The notes: generated by a model from the letters alone, not told the origin. A stretch of 64,000 bases of DNA from Oligoflexus tunisiensis (GCF_001748245.1 NZ_BDFO01000001.1:6725346-6789345); one strand, 5' to 3'. Positions 49,671 to 58,970 are shown, counted from the first letter of the stretch. A program made the numbers and translations.

Positions 49671-50398
49671 TAGCCTTGCAACCTCCGTGTCTCGAGCGAT
49701 TTGATGGAACATTCCAGGAAGAAAAAGACCAGGCTGCAGTAGTACACCACATCACGGGTATGCAGCACACCATTGGAGAAGGGACGGAAGCGTTCATTAT
49801 GGATCGACATATAGGAGAAAACTTCACGGAAGGGCTCATCCACGCGATAGGACAGGAGCCAGAGCAGCAGGAACAAAACCGTCATCGCGGCGGCTGAAAT
49901 CCCGGCAATCAGCTGGTTCGGGGACACCACTGAAGCGAAGAGGGAAACGGCCAGCACGCTGGCACCGAGCAGAGTCACCCCCAGGTAACCCGCCACCATA
50001 TGGCCGATGGACACCTTGCCTTCCAGAAAAATCAGCGAGGGCAGATAGATGCTCAGCACCTGCAGGATCACGAACATGACGAGGGCCGACAGGAACTTGC
50101 CATAGACGAGCTGCCTTTCACTCAGCGGGGACGTGTAAAAGAGCACGATGGTCCCGGTCTGCTTTTCTTCCGCCAGAAGACGCATGGCGAGGAAAACTGC
50201 CGCCACCATGGCGATACCGCTGCTGAAAAAGAAAAAATCCTTGAGCACATCGCTCGATAGCTTCGCCTCATCCCCTATGGCAAAGGTATTGAACAGCATC
50301 CCATCGATCAGAAGGGCTGCAAAAATAATGATGTAGCCCATCCACGTCGTGAAATAAGCGCCAAGTTCCCTGCGCGCGATCAACCAGATCTTGTTCAT
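49670..50398 (-). CDS. ABC-2 type permease (GldF-like)
   Basis: 242 residues with about six membrane segments (YIIIFAALLIDGMLFN, SGIAMVAAVFLAMRLLA, FLSALVMFVILQVLSIYLPSL, MVAGYLGVTLLGASVLAVSLFAS, AGISAAAMTVLFLLLWLLS, VVYYCSLVFFFLECSI). It has the ABC-2 signature stretch MRLLAEEKQTGTIVLFYTSPLSERQLVYGKFLS. It is the permease subunit between the ATPase upstream (ATGA overlap) and the GldG-like subunit downstream (TAATG overlap). The ATG at 50398 is used; a 45-residue longer form would be Arg/Pro-rich and lack a Shine-Dalgarno. Confidence 0.88.
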   Translation of the reverse strand: MNKIWLIARRELGAYFTTWMGYIIIFAALLIDGMLFNTFAIGDEAKLSSDVLKDFFFFSSGIAMVAAVFLAMRLLAEEKQTGTIVLFYTSPLSERQLVYGKFLSALVMFVILQVLSIYLPSLIFLEGKVSIGHMVAGYLGVTLLGASVLAVSLFASVVSPNQLIAGISAAAMTVLFLLLWLLSYRVDEPFREVFSYMSIHNERFRPFSNGVLHTRDVVYYCSLVFFFLECSIKSLETRRLQG

Positions 50399-51327
50399 CA
50401 GCTTGCTCCGTCCGTCTTGATCAGTTTGAGGAACAGCGTTTCCAGTTCCGCTTCCTTCTTGCCGAGGCTCAGGAGGCGGCCTCCGGCTTGCACCACCGCC
50501 TTGGCAATATCGCCGCGAATATCGCTGGAACATAGAATATCCAGGTAGAAGGCGTTCTTGCGGGCTTCCTTGATTTCCTGAACCCCTGGCACGGCGCGAA
50601 TGGCTTCGCGCACCCGGTCGTCGAATGCTTCCAGTTCGATCCGGACCTCCAGGGTCTGATTCACCTGACCGCGCAGATGGGCTTCGGAGCCTTCCGCGAC
50701 CAGCCGGCCCCGATCGATCACCAGGATCCGATCACAGGTTTTGGTAATTTCCGACAGAATGTGACTGGAAAGAATTACGGTATGCTCCCCTTTCAGCGAC
50801 AGGATCATGTCCCGCATTTCGACAATTTGAATGGGGTCGAGACCGTTGATCGGCTCATCGAGAATCAGAACCCGCGGTTTGTGGACCAGGGCCTGGGCAA
50901 TTCCTACGCGCTGACGGAAACCGTGGGACAATTCGCCCAGGCGAACCTCAGCCACTTCATGCAGGTTCGTCTTGCGCATCGCATCGTCCACAAAGGACGG
51001 CACCTGGTCGTTCGCCACGTTTTTTAAACGCGCGACGAAACGCAGGTACTCGCGGGTCGGCATCTCGTTATAGAGAGGGGGCGTGTCGGGCAGGTAACCA
51101 ATCATGCGCCGCACATCATCGGGAGACTCGAGGACGGAGTGACTGCCAATGCGGGCATCACCATGGGAGGGGACCAGGAAGCAACCGAGCACCTTGAGGA
51201 TCGTACTTTTTCCGGCTCCGTTCAGACCCAGAAGACCGACGATTTCACCTTCCTTGATGGTGAAACTCAGGTTCTCGACCGCTCGTTTGTTGCCGTAAAA
51301 CTTGCTGATCGAACGAACTTCAATCAT
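50398..51327 (-). CDS. ABC transporter ATP-binding protein (GldA-like)
   Basis: 309 residues. Walker A GLNGAGKST (about 36-44), Walker B VLILDEPINGLDP, and a signature LSHGFRQRVGIAQAL in place of the common LSGGQ. A C-terminal extension (about 215-309) is typical of CcmA/GldA-type ATPases that drive ABC-2 permeases. The ATG at 51327 has AAGGAAA upstream and matches the family start MIEVRSISKFYG. First gene of the four-gene operon, each overlapping the next. The substrate is unknown. Confidence 0.93.
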   Translation of the reverse strand: MIEVRSISKFYGNKRAVENLSFTIKEGEIVGLLGLNGAGKSTILKVLGCFLVPSHGDARIGSHSVLESPDDVRRMIGYLPDTPPLYNEMPTREYLRFVARLKNVANDQVPSFVDDAMRKTNLHEVAEVRLGELSHGFRQRVGIAQALVHKPRVLILDEPINGLDPIQIVEMRDMILSLKGEHTVILSSHILSEITKTCDRILVIDRGRLVAEGSEAHLRGQVNQTLEVRIELEAFDDRVREAIRAVPGVQEIKEARKNAFYLDILCSSDIRGDIAKAVVQAGGRLLSLGKKEAELETLFLKLIKTDGAS

Positions 51328-51433
51328 GTGAAATTTCCTTGAAGAGGTCATGAACTGACATCAATCTTCAAAGATATCAAAATGATGAGCCAATGCAAGG
51401 CTGGGCGTGAAAAACGAAATTATTTATAATCTG

Positions 51434-51934
51434 TTATTTGTAAACCAGGAGCGGTGTTCGCTGCTGATACGAGCCCACCGCAAGGACTTCAGGCATCATC
51501 GGTTTCCAACCATTCAGGGAAAAGGATACGCCGACCAGAAGCACACCATCGCGACCACGCGGGGAACAGGGTCGATCGATATCGCATTCATCCTTATAAG
51601 GACGATCAAGCTTGACAAAAGTTCCCTCCCAGACCTTGGGCATGGGAACTTCGGCCGTTGATTTTTTTTCTTCAGAAGGTGTCTCGTCCACCGTGGTCAC
51701 GGGGGCTGGCTCAGAGGCCTTGGCCTTCTTAACCTTGACGGATTTGCGGGCAACCACACGACGGGGTGCGGGAGCAGGTTCCGGCATCACCGGCGCAACG
51801 GTCTCGGACACCACTTCATAAGGTGTCGCGACAGGAGCAGGTTTTTCGGGGTTTTTGATATCGAGGCCAAGCCAGGCCAGATAAGTGAGAGCACCAAGAG
51901 TCATCGCCGCCAGGGTAGTTTTGCCTTTTTTCAT
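51434..51934 (-). CDS. Membrane-anchored protein with a Pro/Ala/Lys-rich linker
   Basis: 166 residues. One N-terminal membrane segment (about 8-24, TLAAMTLGALTYLAWLGL), then a TonB-like Pro/Glu/Val/Lys-rich stretch (about 28-90, VMPEPAPAPRRVVARKSVKVKK). A short C-terminal domain (VWEGTFVKLDRPYKDECDIDRPCSPRGRDGVLLVGVSF) has a CDIDRPCSP pair of Cys. There is no known family. It lies between the GldA-like gene and the FecCD-type permease, divergent from the latter. A TonB-like role is only a thought: no TonB C-terminal motif is seen. Confidence 0.6.
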   Translation of the reverse strand: MKKGKTTLAAMTLGALTYLAWLGLDIKNPEKPAPVATPYEVVSETVAPVMPEPAPAPRRVVARKSVKVKKAKASEPAPVTTVDETPSEEKKSTAEVPMPKVWEGTFVKLDRPYKDECDIDRPCSPRGRDGVLLVGVSFSLNGWKPMMPEVLAVGSYQQRTPLLVYK

Positions 51935-51985
51935 CATCAGCTCCGCAGTCACAGCAAGTCAAAGGGACAGGCACCTGGGCCGAGT

Positions 51986-52004
51986 ATATGCATTTTTGGC
52001 ATAT
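51986..52004. promoter_or_regulatory. AT-rich dyad upstream of the FecCD-type permease
   Basis: ATATGC (51986-51991) and GCATAT (51999-52004) form an inverted repeat around ATTTTTG in the divergent gap. It is a possible operator; it does not look like a standard Fur box. Confidence 0.3.
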
Positions 52005-52048
52005 TATCAAGGGAAAAACATTGCCTTTGCAGCCGGATATTCGTATCC

Positions 52049-53119
52049 ATGTCGTGCAGCGGGCCATGTCCGCCGCATTCAGTGAATTTATCAAAGGAAT
52101 TTCCGGCCTTGCGCGCGCCTTCCCGTTCCCATGCCTTTGCCCTCTGGGGGACAGCGACCCTCTGTCTCGCCGTTTTCCTATTGTCCTGGTCGTTTGGGGG
52201 AGCGTCGGCCTATCCCTGGCAATTGTTGAGTCCTTCCGAGGATTTGGAGCTGCTCCACCGAATTTTGATCGATATTCGCCTGCCGCGGGTGGTCGCGGCC
52301 TGTCTGATCGGGGGGGCCCTGGCTGCGGCCGGGGTTTTGACCCAGGGGCTTTTTCGCAACCCGCTGGCCAGCCCCTCGGTGGTCGGGATCAGCAGCGGCG
52401 GTGTGCTGGGCGCCATCCTCGCCTTTTACTTCGGTTTCAATCTTATCAATCTCTGGGTCCTGCCCCTTTTTGCGCTGGTGGGCTGCATGCTCACCACCAC
52501 GGTTCTTCTGCGTTTTGCCCGGGATCCGCACGGGTTTCCGATCGAGGATCTCCTGCTGATCGGTTTTGCGCTGAACGGCATTCTCAGCGCCCTGACCTCG
52601 TTCGTGCTGTCGCTCGCGCTCAATGATTTTGACAAGGCACCGGCCATGATGAACTGGATGCTGGGAACGCTCAGCGGCAAAACCTGGGAGCACTGTCTGG
52701 TCGCATCCGGTCCTCTGATTCTTGGGGTTTTCTTTGCGCAAAAACTCGCCTATCGCTTCAATGTGCTGAGTCTCGGCAATGATGTCGCGCAAACGCTGGG
52801 CCTGGACCTCAAGCGCCTGCGCACCCAGGCTGTGCTGTTGGTTTCCATCCTGGTGGGAACATCCGTTTCGATGTCGGGCATGATGCCCTTTATTGGCCTC
52901 ATCGTTCCCCATTTAACCCGCATGATGGTGGGTCCCGACCATCGACAGCTGCTCGGACTTTCGGTGATCAATGGCATGACGCTCCTGATGCTGGCCGACC
53001 TGGTGGCCCGCATTCTGATTCCGCCCCAGGAAGTGCAGGTCGGCGTTTTGATTTCCCTGATCGGTTCCCCATTTTTTCTGTGGATGCTCTATCAAAGACG
53101 GAGGCAGGCGGCGCTATGA
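52049..53119 (+). CDS. FecCD/BtuC-type ABC permease (iron-chelate or cobalamin class)
   Basis: 356 residues with about ten hydrophobic helices. FecCD motifs are IRLPRVVAACLIGGALAAAGVLTQGLFRNPLASPSVVGISSGGVLGAIL, LGLDLKRLRT, and SGMMPFIGLIVPHLTRMMVGPDHRQLL. Members import ferric siderophores, heme or B12 across the inner membrane as a dimer. The start is uncertain: ATG at 52049 lacks a Shine-Dalgarno; TTG at 52109 has AAGGAA upstream and is a good alternative. The ATPase follows with an ATGA overlap. No substrate-binding protein or receptor gene is nearby. Confidence 0.88.
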   Translation: MSCSGPCPPHSVNLSKEFPALRAPSRSHAFALWGTATLCLAVFLLSWSFGGASAYPWQLLSPSEDLELLHRILIDIRLPRVVAACLIGGALAAAGVLTQGLFRNPLASPSVVGISSGGVLGAILAFYFGFNLINLWVLPLFALVGCMLTTTVLLRFARDPHGFPIEDLLLIGFALNGILSALTSFVLSLALNDFDKAPAMMNWMLGTLSGKTWEHCLVASGPLILGVFFAQKLAYRFNVLSLGNDVAQTLGLDLKRLRTQAVLLVSILVGTSVSMSGMMPFIGLIVPHLTRMMVGPDHRQLLGLSVINGMTLLMLADLVARILIPPQEVQVGVLISLIGSPFFLWMLYQRRRQAAL

Positions 53120-53871
53120 CCTCGGCTTTGAAAGTGGTGCTGCTGGTTCTGAAAGTTCAGGATAAAATCCTGCTGGATCATATCAATCTTGATCTCAGGA
53201 GGGGTGGCATTCATTTGATACTCGGGCCAAATGGGGCGGGAAAAACCCTGCTCCTGCGCTGCATGGCCGGCGTGCTGCAGCCGAGCTCGGGACATGTTGT
53301 CCTCGGTGACCCGCGCCCGCCCATGCCACTCAGCTGGACGCCGCTGAGCCATACGCTGCCCTTTGCCTTTACGGTTGAGGAGCTGGTGCTGATGGGCCGT
53401 TATCCCTGGCATCAGGGTTTTCCGGGGAAAAGCGATCACATCGCCGCCCGGCATGCCCTGGATCGGGTGGGCATGCCGCATTTTGCTGATCGGATTTACA
53501 ACAGTCTCAGTCGGGGGGAGCAGACCCGTGTGGATATGGCTCGTGCGATCGCTTCCGACAGTCAGTTGATGCTGTTTGATGAACCCTTTGCGAATCTCGA
53601 TATCGATGCCAGTCTGCAGATGACGGCGCTCTTTGCGGAGCTGGCGCGGGAAGGACGAACCCTGGTTTTGTCGCATCACGATCTTTATTCGGCGCGTGAT
53701 CTGGCCACGGATCTCGTCTTTTTAAGGAGGGGCAAGCTGGTGGCCGCCGGTCCCTGCCCGGCGCTTTTCACCCCCGACATGATCCGGCAGACCTATGATG
53801 TGGAGGCACGGGTTCATGAGGATGCCAGCACCGGCGCCTGGTTCATTCGGTTTCAGAATCCCTCGCTTTAA
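53116..53871 (+). CDS. FecE/BtuD-type ABC ATPase
   Basis: 251 residues. Walker A GPNGAGKTLL (about 38-47), signature LSRGEQTRVDMARAIA, Walker B LMLFDEPFANLD, and H-loop SHHDLYSARD. Its partner permease gene precedes it with the stop/start overlap ATGA, so they form one transporter. It would energise uptake of a metal chelate or B12. The ATG at 53116 is chosen because of that overlap. Its TAA overlaps the proC stop codon in a TTAA. Confidence 0.9.
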   Translation: MTSALKVVLLVLKVQDKILLDHINLDLRRGGIHLILGPNGAGKTLLLRCMAGVLQPSSGHVVLGDPRPPMPLSWTPLSHTLPFAFTVEELVLMGRYPWHQGFPGKSDHIAARHALDRVGMPHFADRIYNSLSRGEQTRVDMARAIASDSQLMLFDEPFANLDIDASLQMTALFAELAREGRTLVLSHHDLYSARDLATDLVFLRRGKLVAAGPCPALFTPDMIRQTYDVEARVHEDASTGAWFIRFQNPSL

Positions 53872-54677
53872 CTGTTGCGCCCCAGTTCCTGGGAACGCAG
53901 CGTGGCTTTTTCCACGGCGCTTACAAACATCGAACGCAGACCGCGTTCCTCGAGTTCATGCAGAGCGGAAATGGTGGTGCCGGCCGGAGTGGTCACCTGA
54001 TCCTTTAAAATCGCGGGATGCAGCCCCATGGCCTTGACCATGGCGGCAGAGCCGAGCACGGTTTGCGTCGCCAGCTTCAAAGCCAGGTCCTTGGGCATGC
54101 CCATTTTCAAGCCACCATCGGCCAGCGCCTCAATCACCATATAGATATAAGCCGGACCGCTGCCCGAAAGTCCTGTGACCGAATCCATCAGAATTTCCTT
54201 GGTCCAGTAGGCTTCACCCACCGCCTTGAAAATTTGTTCCGCGCGGCTTTTGTGAACGTCCTCGGCCTTTTCGTTGGCGCACATGGCGGTGGCCGCCTCA
54301 CCGATCACGGCCGCGATATTCGGCATCGCACGGACGATGGGCCCTTCATAACGCAGTTCCTCGGCGATGGTGCTGGTTTTTTTACCTGCGAGGATCGAGA
54401 TGATCAGATTATCCGGTTCCAGCTTGCCCGCCAGGGTTTTGGCAATGGTTGGCAGATCCTGCGGTTTCACGCAGAAAATCAGCACATTCCTATGCTTTTG
54501 AATATCCTGGAGCGAGGCCAGACCACGTGCGGGGCCTTCTCCCACCACCTGATCGATGCGATGCTTGTCCACGTCATAGACTTCGATCGGCAGCGGGTTC
54601 TTTGCCGAGGATTTCAAGAGTCCGCGAACCAGAGCCGCTCCCATGTTACCGAGACCAATGACGGTGATCTTTTCCAT
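53868..54677 (-). CDS. proC: Pyrroline-5-carboxylate reductase
   Basis: 269 residues. The Rossmann start MEKITVIGLGNMGAALVRGLL fits the ATG at 54677, which has GGAG upstream; longer in-frame extensions upstream are Pro/Gly-rich and not part of the family. Later motifs are RAMPNIAAVIGEAATAM, TGLSGSGPAYIYMVIEALADGG and VTTPAGTTISALHELEERGLRSMFVSAVEKA. The enzyme makes L-proline from pyrroline-5-carboxylate with NAD(P)H in the cytosol. It is convergent with the ABC ATPase gene and divergent from the next gene. Confidence 0.95.
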   Translation of the reverse strand: MEKITVIGLGNMGAALVRGLLKSSAKNPLPIEVYDVDKHRIDQVVGEGPARGLASLQDIQKHRNVLIFCVKPQDLPTIAKTLAGKLEPDNLIISILAGKKTSTIAEELRYEGPIVRAMPNIAAVIGEAATAMCANEKAEDVHKSRAEQIFKAVGEAYWTKEILMDSVTGLSGSGPAYIYMVIEALADGGLKMGMPKDLALKLATQTVLGSAAMVKAMGLHPAILKDQVTTPAGTTISALHELEERGLRSMFVSAVEKATLRSQELGRNS

Positions 54678-54771
54678 AAACACTCCATGGATCGTTTGCG
54701 CAGCGGGGCTTTTTTTCTTATCCTGGAGGGAGTCAATCCCGCGCAACGGGTTTCTTTTTGGAGGCTCCCCT

Positions 54772-55713
54772 GTGACCAGCCGAACGCTGTTCGCCCTCAT
54801 CAGCGCCGCTATGGTTTGGAATCTTCCAAATATCACCCTGGCGCAGGCAATGCAAGGCAGCAGCGAATCAGGCGTGGAACCGGCAACCGATGCGAAGGAA
54901 GACGCGACCGGCAACCCGGTCCTGCAGATGCCGGCGCGCAAAGCTCCGGTCAAGGCCAAACCCAAACCGAAAAAACCTGCCCGACCCGCAAAAGGCAGAA
55001 CGCCGCCGCAGCAGGCTCCTTTTTTTCCACCGGCACCACCGACGAACCTGCCGGACTCGGGCTTTGGTGCCCCGTTGCCTGAGGAACGGGGCTTTTTTGA
55101 TATCTGGGGTGATGATCCCACGACAGCTACGACGGGAACGACCGAAGACAAAAACCAGTTGGGCCTTCTGGGAGTGGGGAATTATCTGGGGACGGGCGGC
55201 GGTCTCGAATATCTGAGGCGTTCCTTCAGCTGGATGGATTGGGGCCTGCAGGTCACCAGCACGCAGGCACGGCTGACCAACTCCCAAAATCCGCAGACGG
55301 ATGAATTTCTCTCCACGCGCATGACCAGCGCGCGCCTGACGAGCCGCGTTTTCAACAGCCGCTGGCTTTATCTCGGGACCGGCTTGAGTTTCAACAGTGT
55401 CCAGGGACGCTATGGTTGGGAAGGCCCGGGCGTGGCGAACGAAGAGATCGCAGTGGATTTCACCGCGCAGATGATTCTACTGGATGTCGTGCTCGGCAGT
55501 CAGTGGGAACCGGGCAAGGGCTTTTACATAGCCATGGATTGGGTGGGTTTCGGCGGCCCCGTCGCGGGCACGCTGGAATATGATATCGACTCCGATCTGG
55601 ATGATCTCGTTCTGGTGTTCACCGGATCCACGACCGAGGAACGCATTCAAAAGGAATTGGGCGCTCAGTTTCGGCCGTTTTATGGCGTCCTGAAAGTTGG
55701 CTATATGTTCTGA
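54772..55713 (+). CDS. Exported outer-membrane-like protein with a Pro/Lys-rich N-terminal segment
   Basis: 313 residues from a GTG start, supported by GGAGG seven bases upstream. A signal peptide (to about ITLAQ) is followed by a Lys/Pro-rich stretch (about 45-95) and then beta-rich sequence (GLLGVGNYLGTGGGLEYLRRSFSWMDWGLQV, RWLYLGTGLSFNSVQGRYGW, GFYIAMDWVGFGGPVAGTLEYD). It ends FYGVLKVGYMF, a typical barrel C-terminus. No family is recognised. Its TGA is directly adjacent to the opposing cyclase stop (TGATCA). Confidence 0.65.
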   Translation: MTSRTLFALISAAMVWNLPNITLAQAMQGSSESGVEPATDAKEDATGNPVLQMPARKAPVKAKPKPKKPARPAKGRTPPQQAPFFPPAPPTNLPDSGFGAPLPEERGFFDIWGDDPTTATTGTTEDKNQLGLLGVGNYLGTGGGLEYLRRSFSWMDWGLQVTSTQARLTNSQNPQTDEFLSTRMTSARLTSRVFNSRWLYLGTGLSFNSVQGRYGWEGPGVANEEIAVDFTAQMILLDVVLGSQWEPGKGFYIAMDWVGFGGPVAGTLEYDIDSDLDDLVLVFTGSTTEERIQKELGAQFRPFYGVLKVGYMF

Positions 55714-58068
55714 TCACTTGTGCTTGAAAGTATAAACACCATCCCAGGGCTGGCCTGGTGATTCCTCGATATAATGATCGATCCGCTCGCAGTACATGAT
55801 GCTGGCTTTATCATCCGGCTTCATCTGCAGACAACCCACAAAATGCCCGCGCGCCTCCTCCCATTTCTGAGCGGTATAGGCCTTGCGCCCCTGCTCAAAG
55901 CGGGCGATGAAGGTACGGATCTGGTCAGGCGTGGCCAGGAAATCGGGCCGCATCAGATGGAAGACTTTCACCGGCTCGTTCTTCCCTTTCACACGGATAT
56001 CATCCAGATCACGGGTAAAGAACTTGCCTGGAGTAAGCTTTGCATGTGTGAATTCGCTGATCATGATCTTGATGCCGTATTCCTTGGTCAGACCTTCCAG
56101 ACGGGAACCAAGGTTCACGGCATCGCCCATGACGGTATAGGTGAAGCGTTCGCCTGAACCCATGTTACCAACCGACATGGGACCGGTGTTCAGACCGATG
56201 CCGATATCAATATCGGGAAAACCCTTGGCCTTGAATTCCATCCGCAATTTATCAAGCGCATAGAGCATTTCGATGGCCGCCTGGCAGCCGGTTTCTGCAG
56301 GATTCTCCAGCTCCAAAGGAGCGCCCCAGAAGGCCATGATTGCATCGCCGATGTACTTGTCCAGAACACCTTTGCTGCGCAGAACGATGCTCGTCATCGG
56401 GGTGAAGTATTCATTCATCAGTTCACTGAGCTTTTCCGGAGTCAGGGTTTCCGAGATGGTGGTAAAGCCGCGCACGTCGGAGAAGAAAACGGTCAGTTCT
56501 TTTTTCTCGCCACCCAGCTTGAGCTGCTCGGGATTTTGCAGAACCTGGTCGATCACCTCGGGACTCAGGTAATGCTGGAAGGCTCCCTTGACCATTTTCT
56601 TTTCTTTTTCTTCGGTGATGTACTTGTAAAGAGTCACCACGCCAAACATGAGCGTCACTTCACCGGCCGGCACGACCATAAAGGTCCAGATGCCTTTGCC
56701 CATCCAGAGATATTTATCCACATAGTAGTAGGCCACGAGGAAGGCGATCAGGAAAAGGCCCGAAATCGAACCCGCCCCAAAGGAGAGGATCATCGTAAAG
56801 ATAAACCCAAGGATGAGCACGATCTGCATTTCGGTTTTGAAGATGCTGGCCGGGCGCTTGTAGAAATCCCCGCGGACGATGTTGTCCATGACGGCCGCAT
56901 GGTTTTCCGCACCATTAATGGTGGGGTCAAAGGCGTTGGGGCGCATATCGTTGATGCCGGTGGCTGTGGCGCCAAGCAGCAGTACGGAATCCTTCAGCGC
57001 TTTTTTCTGTTTCTCGGTGAAGGAGTCGCGATAGGCAGCGGCCAGGCCATAGTGTGGAATGGTTTCACCGCGACCGCGCGGATTGATCAGCACGCGGCCT
57101 TTGCCCGCCGAGTCCACCGGAATATCGATGGAGTCGCTTGGATCATCGCGGTTGATCAGAGCCAGGCTTTCGATGCCGTTGTTATTGAAGAAGACGAAGA
57201 TCTCGCGATTCAGATATTCCGCCACGGTTTTCAAAGCCAGACAGGGCATAAGATGACCGTTTACATCGGCCACCAGCGTCAGCCAGCGGTTGATGGCATC
57301 CTGGTCGGCATCATTGTTGAAAAAGGCGAAGTGGCTTCCCGCTTCATCAATGAGGGGATCGTTGACCTGAATCGCTTCCGGTTTCATCAGTGGGTAATCG
57401 GAAAGCTTTTTGCCGGCCGGCATGTCGATACCCATGATTTCCGAGACGATGATGCGATCGAGGCCTTCAAAGTGATTCCGACCGCCCAGGGCTTTTTTCG
57501 CTTCCAGTTTGGTTTCCATATAGAAGTAGCCCAGAACGATATTGCCAAAATTCTGCAGACCCTCGCGAAAGATCTGATCGGCCGGGCTTAATTTTTTCAT
57601 CTGGCCGATGGATTGCATCACCCGATTCAGATCGCGCGACTGGTTGCGGCTGCCGGTTACACTGCGGAGCTGGCCTTCAATATCATCGAGACTGGGCCGT
57701 TCGGGCTTATCATAAACCGAGTCAAAACCAATCCACTTGACGCCATGCTTCTTGAGATTTTTGAAGGCCTGATCATAATAACGTCGGGAGAAAGGCCAGC
57801 GACCGAACTCATGAATGGAATCATCATCAATGGCCAGAATCCCGACCTTGCCCGTGGGCTTTTGAGGACCGCGCAGGCTGGTCACCTTGATATCAAACCA
57901 GGCGCTTTCAATGCGATAGAGAGGGTCGCGTTCGTTGGAGCCGATCGCGGATCGAAAGTAGTGCTGCCGCAGAGCCCACCATGAGGCTCCGACGATGGTG
58001 CTGCAGATGATCCAGATCGGCAGCAGCTTTGAGATCTTGCTCCAGACTTTACGCAAAAAGGCCTTCAT
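55714..58068 (-). CDS. CHASE2 sensor/adenylate cyclase-like protein
   Basis: 784 residues. N-terminal helix (about 14-35), a large CHASE2 extracytoplasmic sensor (about 50-410; VGILAIDDDSIHEFGRWPFSRRYYDQAFKNL), and three hydrophobic segments (about 415-480). A class III nucleotidyl cyclase domain ends the protein. Metal-binding Asp residues are in VFFSDVRGF and GDAIMAFWG; the substrate-side Lys is in LDKYIGD; transition-state Asn and Arg are in AVNLGSRLE. It probably makes cAMP in response to an envelope signal. A downstream C-terminal helical segment (about 700-784) may be TPR-like. The ATG at 58068 has GGGATG upstream. Confidence 0.9.
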   Translation of the reverse strand: MKAFLRKVWSKISKLLPIWIICSTIVGASWWALRQHYFRSAIGSNERDPLYRIESAWFDIKVTSLRGPQKPTGKVGILAIDDDSIHEFGRWPFSRRYYDQAFKNLKKHGVKWIGFDSVYDKPERPSLDDIEGQLRSVTGSRNQSRDLNRVMQSIGQMKKLSPADQIFREGLQNFGNIVLGYFYMETKLEAKKALGGRNHFEGLDRIIVSEIMGIDMPAGKKLSDYPLMKPEAIQVNDPLIDEAGSHFAFFNNDADQDAINRWLTLVADVNGHLMPCLALKTVAEYLNREIFVFFNNNGIESLALINRDDPSDSIDIPVDSAGKGRVLINPRGRGETIPHYGLAAAYRDSFTEKQKKALKDSVLLLGATATGINDMRPNAFDPTINGAENHAAVMDNIVRGDFYKRPASIFKTEMQIVLILGFIFTMILSFGAGSISGLFLIAFLVAYYYVDKYLWMGKGIWTFMVVPAGEVTLMFGVVTLYKYITEEKEKKMVKGAFQHYLSPEVIDQVLQNPEQLKLGGEKKELTVFFSDVRGFTTISETLTPEKLSELMNEYFTPMTSIVLRSKGVLDKYIGDAIMAFWGAPLELENPAETGCQAAIEMLYALDKLRMEFKAKGFPDIDIGIGLNTGPMSVGNMGSGERFTYTVMGDAVNLGSRLEGLTKEYGIKIMISEFTHAKLTPGKFFTRDLDDIRVKGKNEPVKVFHLMRPDFLATPDQIRTFIARFEQGRKAYTAQKWEEARGHFVGCLQMKPDDKASIMYCERIDHYIEESPGQPWDGVYTFKHK

Positions 58069-58193
58069 GGTCGCATCCCTTGCTTGTGACTTAAGCTCGG
58101 CTGGCAAAGTCTTCGGAAGACTGGAGAAAAATTTAATGCCTCAGGAAAAACTGAGTTAAACTTTTCCTGATAACCTTCCAAGGGGAGTTCCTA

Positions 58194-58877
58194 ATGATGG
58201 ACATCAATCCCAGCCGTCCCGATCCGCAGCAAACCGGCGAACGGCCTCTGAATTTAAGTGATTTTGCGCAACGCAACCAAATCACTGAGGACCGTGTCTG
58301 GGAGCTGATTGAGGATGGGGAATTGGCCGCTCGTTTTGTGAATGATGAGATCCTGATCCTGCGCGAACAGGATGCTCTGACGGAACCTGAGATCGATCTG
58401 CCGGGCGCGCCCGACATTATGATCAAGGCTGAATCCGTGATATCACCCAATCCCGCGCGGACCGCACTGCCTGTGGAGCCTGAGCTGCCGCTGACCATGG
58501 CCATGAATGCAGCCCTCGAGCCGGAAACCCCCATGCCGGTTCCCAGGCTCCACCTGAACGCCAGCATGGAAACCGAAATGGAAAGCGAAAGCGTTCCTGA
58601 AACCCTGGCCAGGAAGGAAGATCATCCCAAAGCGGATGAGGCCAGCCTGCCGACGGATGATTACCGCGATCTTCTGGTGTTCGCCCAGGACGCGATGAAC
58701 CGCACCATGGATCTTTCGCGCCAGCTTCTGGCCACCAAGGATGAATTGCTCCGCCTGAAAGAGGAAAGACTCCAGGAGTTGCAGGCCTTCCTGCAAAAGA
58801 ATGAGCTGGAAATGCGCCGTTTGCGCAAGAAGGTTGAGGACTTGGAGACGCTCTGTCGCATGACGCACAATATCTAG
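58194..58877 (+). CDS. Coiled-coil protein with an excisionase-like N-terminal HTH
   Basis: 227 residues. Residues about 18-56 (LNLSDFAQRNQITEDRVWELIEDGELAARFVNDEILI) look like the small winged helix of excisionase/MerR-type DNA-binding domains. An acidic Pro/Glu-rich linker (about 60-145) follows. The last 80 residues form a charged coiled coil (ATKDELLRLKEERLQELQAFLQKNELEMRRLRKKVEDLE). GGGGAG precedes the ATG pair at 58194. It is divergent from the cyclase gene. Similar architectures occur in proteins linking DNA or ribosomes to other factors; function is not known. Confidence 0.6.
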   Translation: MMDINPSRPDPQQTGERPLNLSDFAQRNQITEDRVWELIEDGELAARFVNDEILILREQDALTEPEIDLPGAPDIMIKAESVISPNPARTALPVEPELPLTMAMNAALEPETPMPVPRLHLNASMETEMESESVPETLARKEDHPKADEASLPTDDYRDLLVFAQDAMNRTMDLSRQLLATKDELLRLKEERLQELQAFLQKNELEMRRLRKKVEDLETLCRMTHNI

Positions 58878-58970
58878 GATCCTAACCCCCGGTCATCGCT
58901 AAGTAAAATTACCAGTCACCCGGCAGACTTTTCCTCTTGAGTCGGGCCGGGCCGCGGTCGATAGCCTTCC

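Noticed and set aside
53868..55151. ProC with a 158-residue N-terminal extension
   Set aside because: Extension is Pro/Gly-rich, overlaps the divergent gene, and the true start at 54677 has a Shine-Dalgarno and the family N-terminus.
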